Of a DNA stretch of 64,000 nt, positions 63,716 to 64,000 are shown one piece after another. This DNA comes from Flavobacteriaceae bacterium (lineage in GTDB: Bacteria; Bacteroidota; Bacteroidia; Flavobacteriales; Flavobacteriaceae). Made by a program: the position numbers and the translations under genes. The stretch is from positions 93,278 to 157,277 of the forward strand of contig CANGIF010000001.1 in assembly GCA_947453885.1 (NCBI GenBank). Reading direction: 5' to 3'. Below the pieces are notes generated by a model. That model was given only the letters and a program-made list of their open reading frames with translations, searched no databases and was not told where the DNA came from. Each line of letters opens with the position of its first letter. The stretch's first letter is position 1.

Positions 63716-63749
63716 TTGAGATATTCGTTTTCCGATGTTTTGGGCAACT

Positions 63750-63759
63750 TGCTGCCAAC
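63750..63759. repeat. Right inverted repeat of cassette-like unit 2
   Basis: TGCTGCCAAC, partner of 63216-63225, located upstream of the gene's start. Confidence 0.8.
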
Positions 63760-63770
63760 TTGTATATACT

Positions 63771-63828
63771 CGCTACAAAGTAGCGACTATACACCCAAAA
63801 TCGGGTAGATTGTCGCTACTCAGTAGCG
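63771..63828. repeat. Two short CGCTAC/GTAGCG hairpins
   Basis: CGCTAC and GTAGCG arms with 3-nt loops (AAA and TCA) at 63771-63785 and 63814-63828, on either side of a 28-bp spacer. Confidence 0.8.
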
Positions 63829-64000
63829 TATTTTTGTTTTTCAAATGTATAAATAATTCTATATAAATCACCAAAAGGGCTATTATTTATTGTCTTCTTC
63901 ACTTTTATATACCATTGCTGTCTCATTTTACCTCTTTTCACTACTTTATTATTTGTCGCCACTTCTTTACCTCTTGTCGCTACTCTTTTGGTTCATGTCG

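Larger units (their letters stand above)
63716..64000. other. Terminal region with hairpins and GTCGC-type motifs
   Basis: No gene is visible. Two small hairpins with CGCTAC...GTAGCG arms lie at 63771-63785 and 63814-63828. The last 70 bases hold repeated TTGTCGC(C/T)ACT-like blocks and the inverted repeat at 63750-63759. Confidence 0.6.

Overview
The window is a low-GC stretch of a Flavobacteriaceae (Bacteroidota) chromosome, most likely Flavobacterium or a close relative. The evidence is AT-rich coding and spacer DNA, T9SS C-terminal sorting domains, a CarboxypepD-regulated TonB-dependent receptor, Bacteroidota promoter elements (TTTG / TAnnTTTG), and family orders known from flavobacteria (folP - DUF1599 - DoxX/thioredoxin - TlpA - tpiA; gyrA - TPR protein; DUF294/CBS protein - exonuclease-like partner).

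Layout. 1-98 is the 3' tail of a TPM-domain (YgcG-like) gene. 591-1386 is a decayed transposase. 1.8-33.5 kb is ordinary housekeeping DNA: aminotransferase, PDZ aspartyl protease, BrkB-like membrane protein, folP, DUF1599, thioredoxin-like proteins, tpiA, glycosyltransferase, dapD, DUF421, methyltransferase, a RimB-RimK fusion, clpC, gyrA, TPR protein, recG, purC, an M28 peptidase, a DUF294/CBS protein with a degenerate exonuclease-like partner, a DEAD/DEAH helicase, DUF6155 and a secreted esterase.

33.67-44.92 kb is a ten-gene same-strand catabolic cluster that ends at a strong terminator and is visibly richer in G+C than its surroundings. Read in order, it encodes a flavin reductase, a two-domain aryl-CoA monooxygenase/old-yellow-enzyme protein, an aryl-CoA ligase, a membrane-anchored FMN glutamate-synthase-like protein, a thioesterase, a nitrilase-fold hydrolase, a gentisate-dioxygenase-like bicupin, an FAH hydrolase, a methyltransferase and a maleate isomerase. 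The set fits a CoA-dependent gentisate-type route. The combination of a nitrilase-fold hydrolase with maleate isomerase particularly fits anthranilate via 5-hydroxyanthranilate, maleamylpyruvate, maleamate, maleate and fumarate. This is an inference from gene content.

45-60.6 kb holds a dienelactone hydrolase, agmatine deiminase and N-carbamoylputrescine amidase, a VWA membrane protein, fabG, an ECF sigma module, a TSUP transporter, a 2OG-Fe(II) oxygenase, SUI1, a nucleoside phosphorylase, VOC and GNAT proteins, a cytosolic SBP-like protein and a TonB-dependent receptor. The last 4 kb are accessory DNA: small secreted-protein genes, two of them bracketed by inverted repeats and adjoining two copies of a 44-bp hairpin-forming repeat, which suggests a cassette-like or MITE-like mobile arrangement. 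I saw no tRNA, rRNA, CRISPR array or intact insertion sequence.
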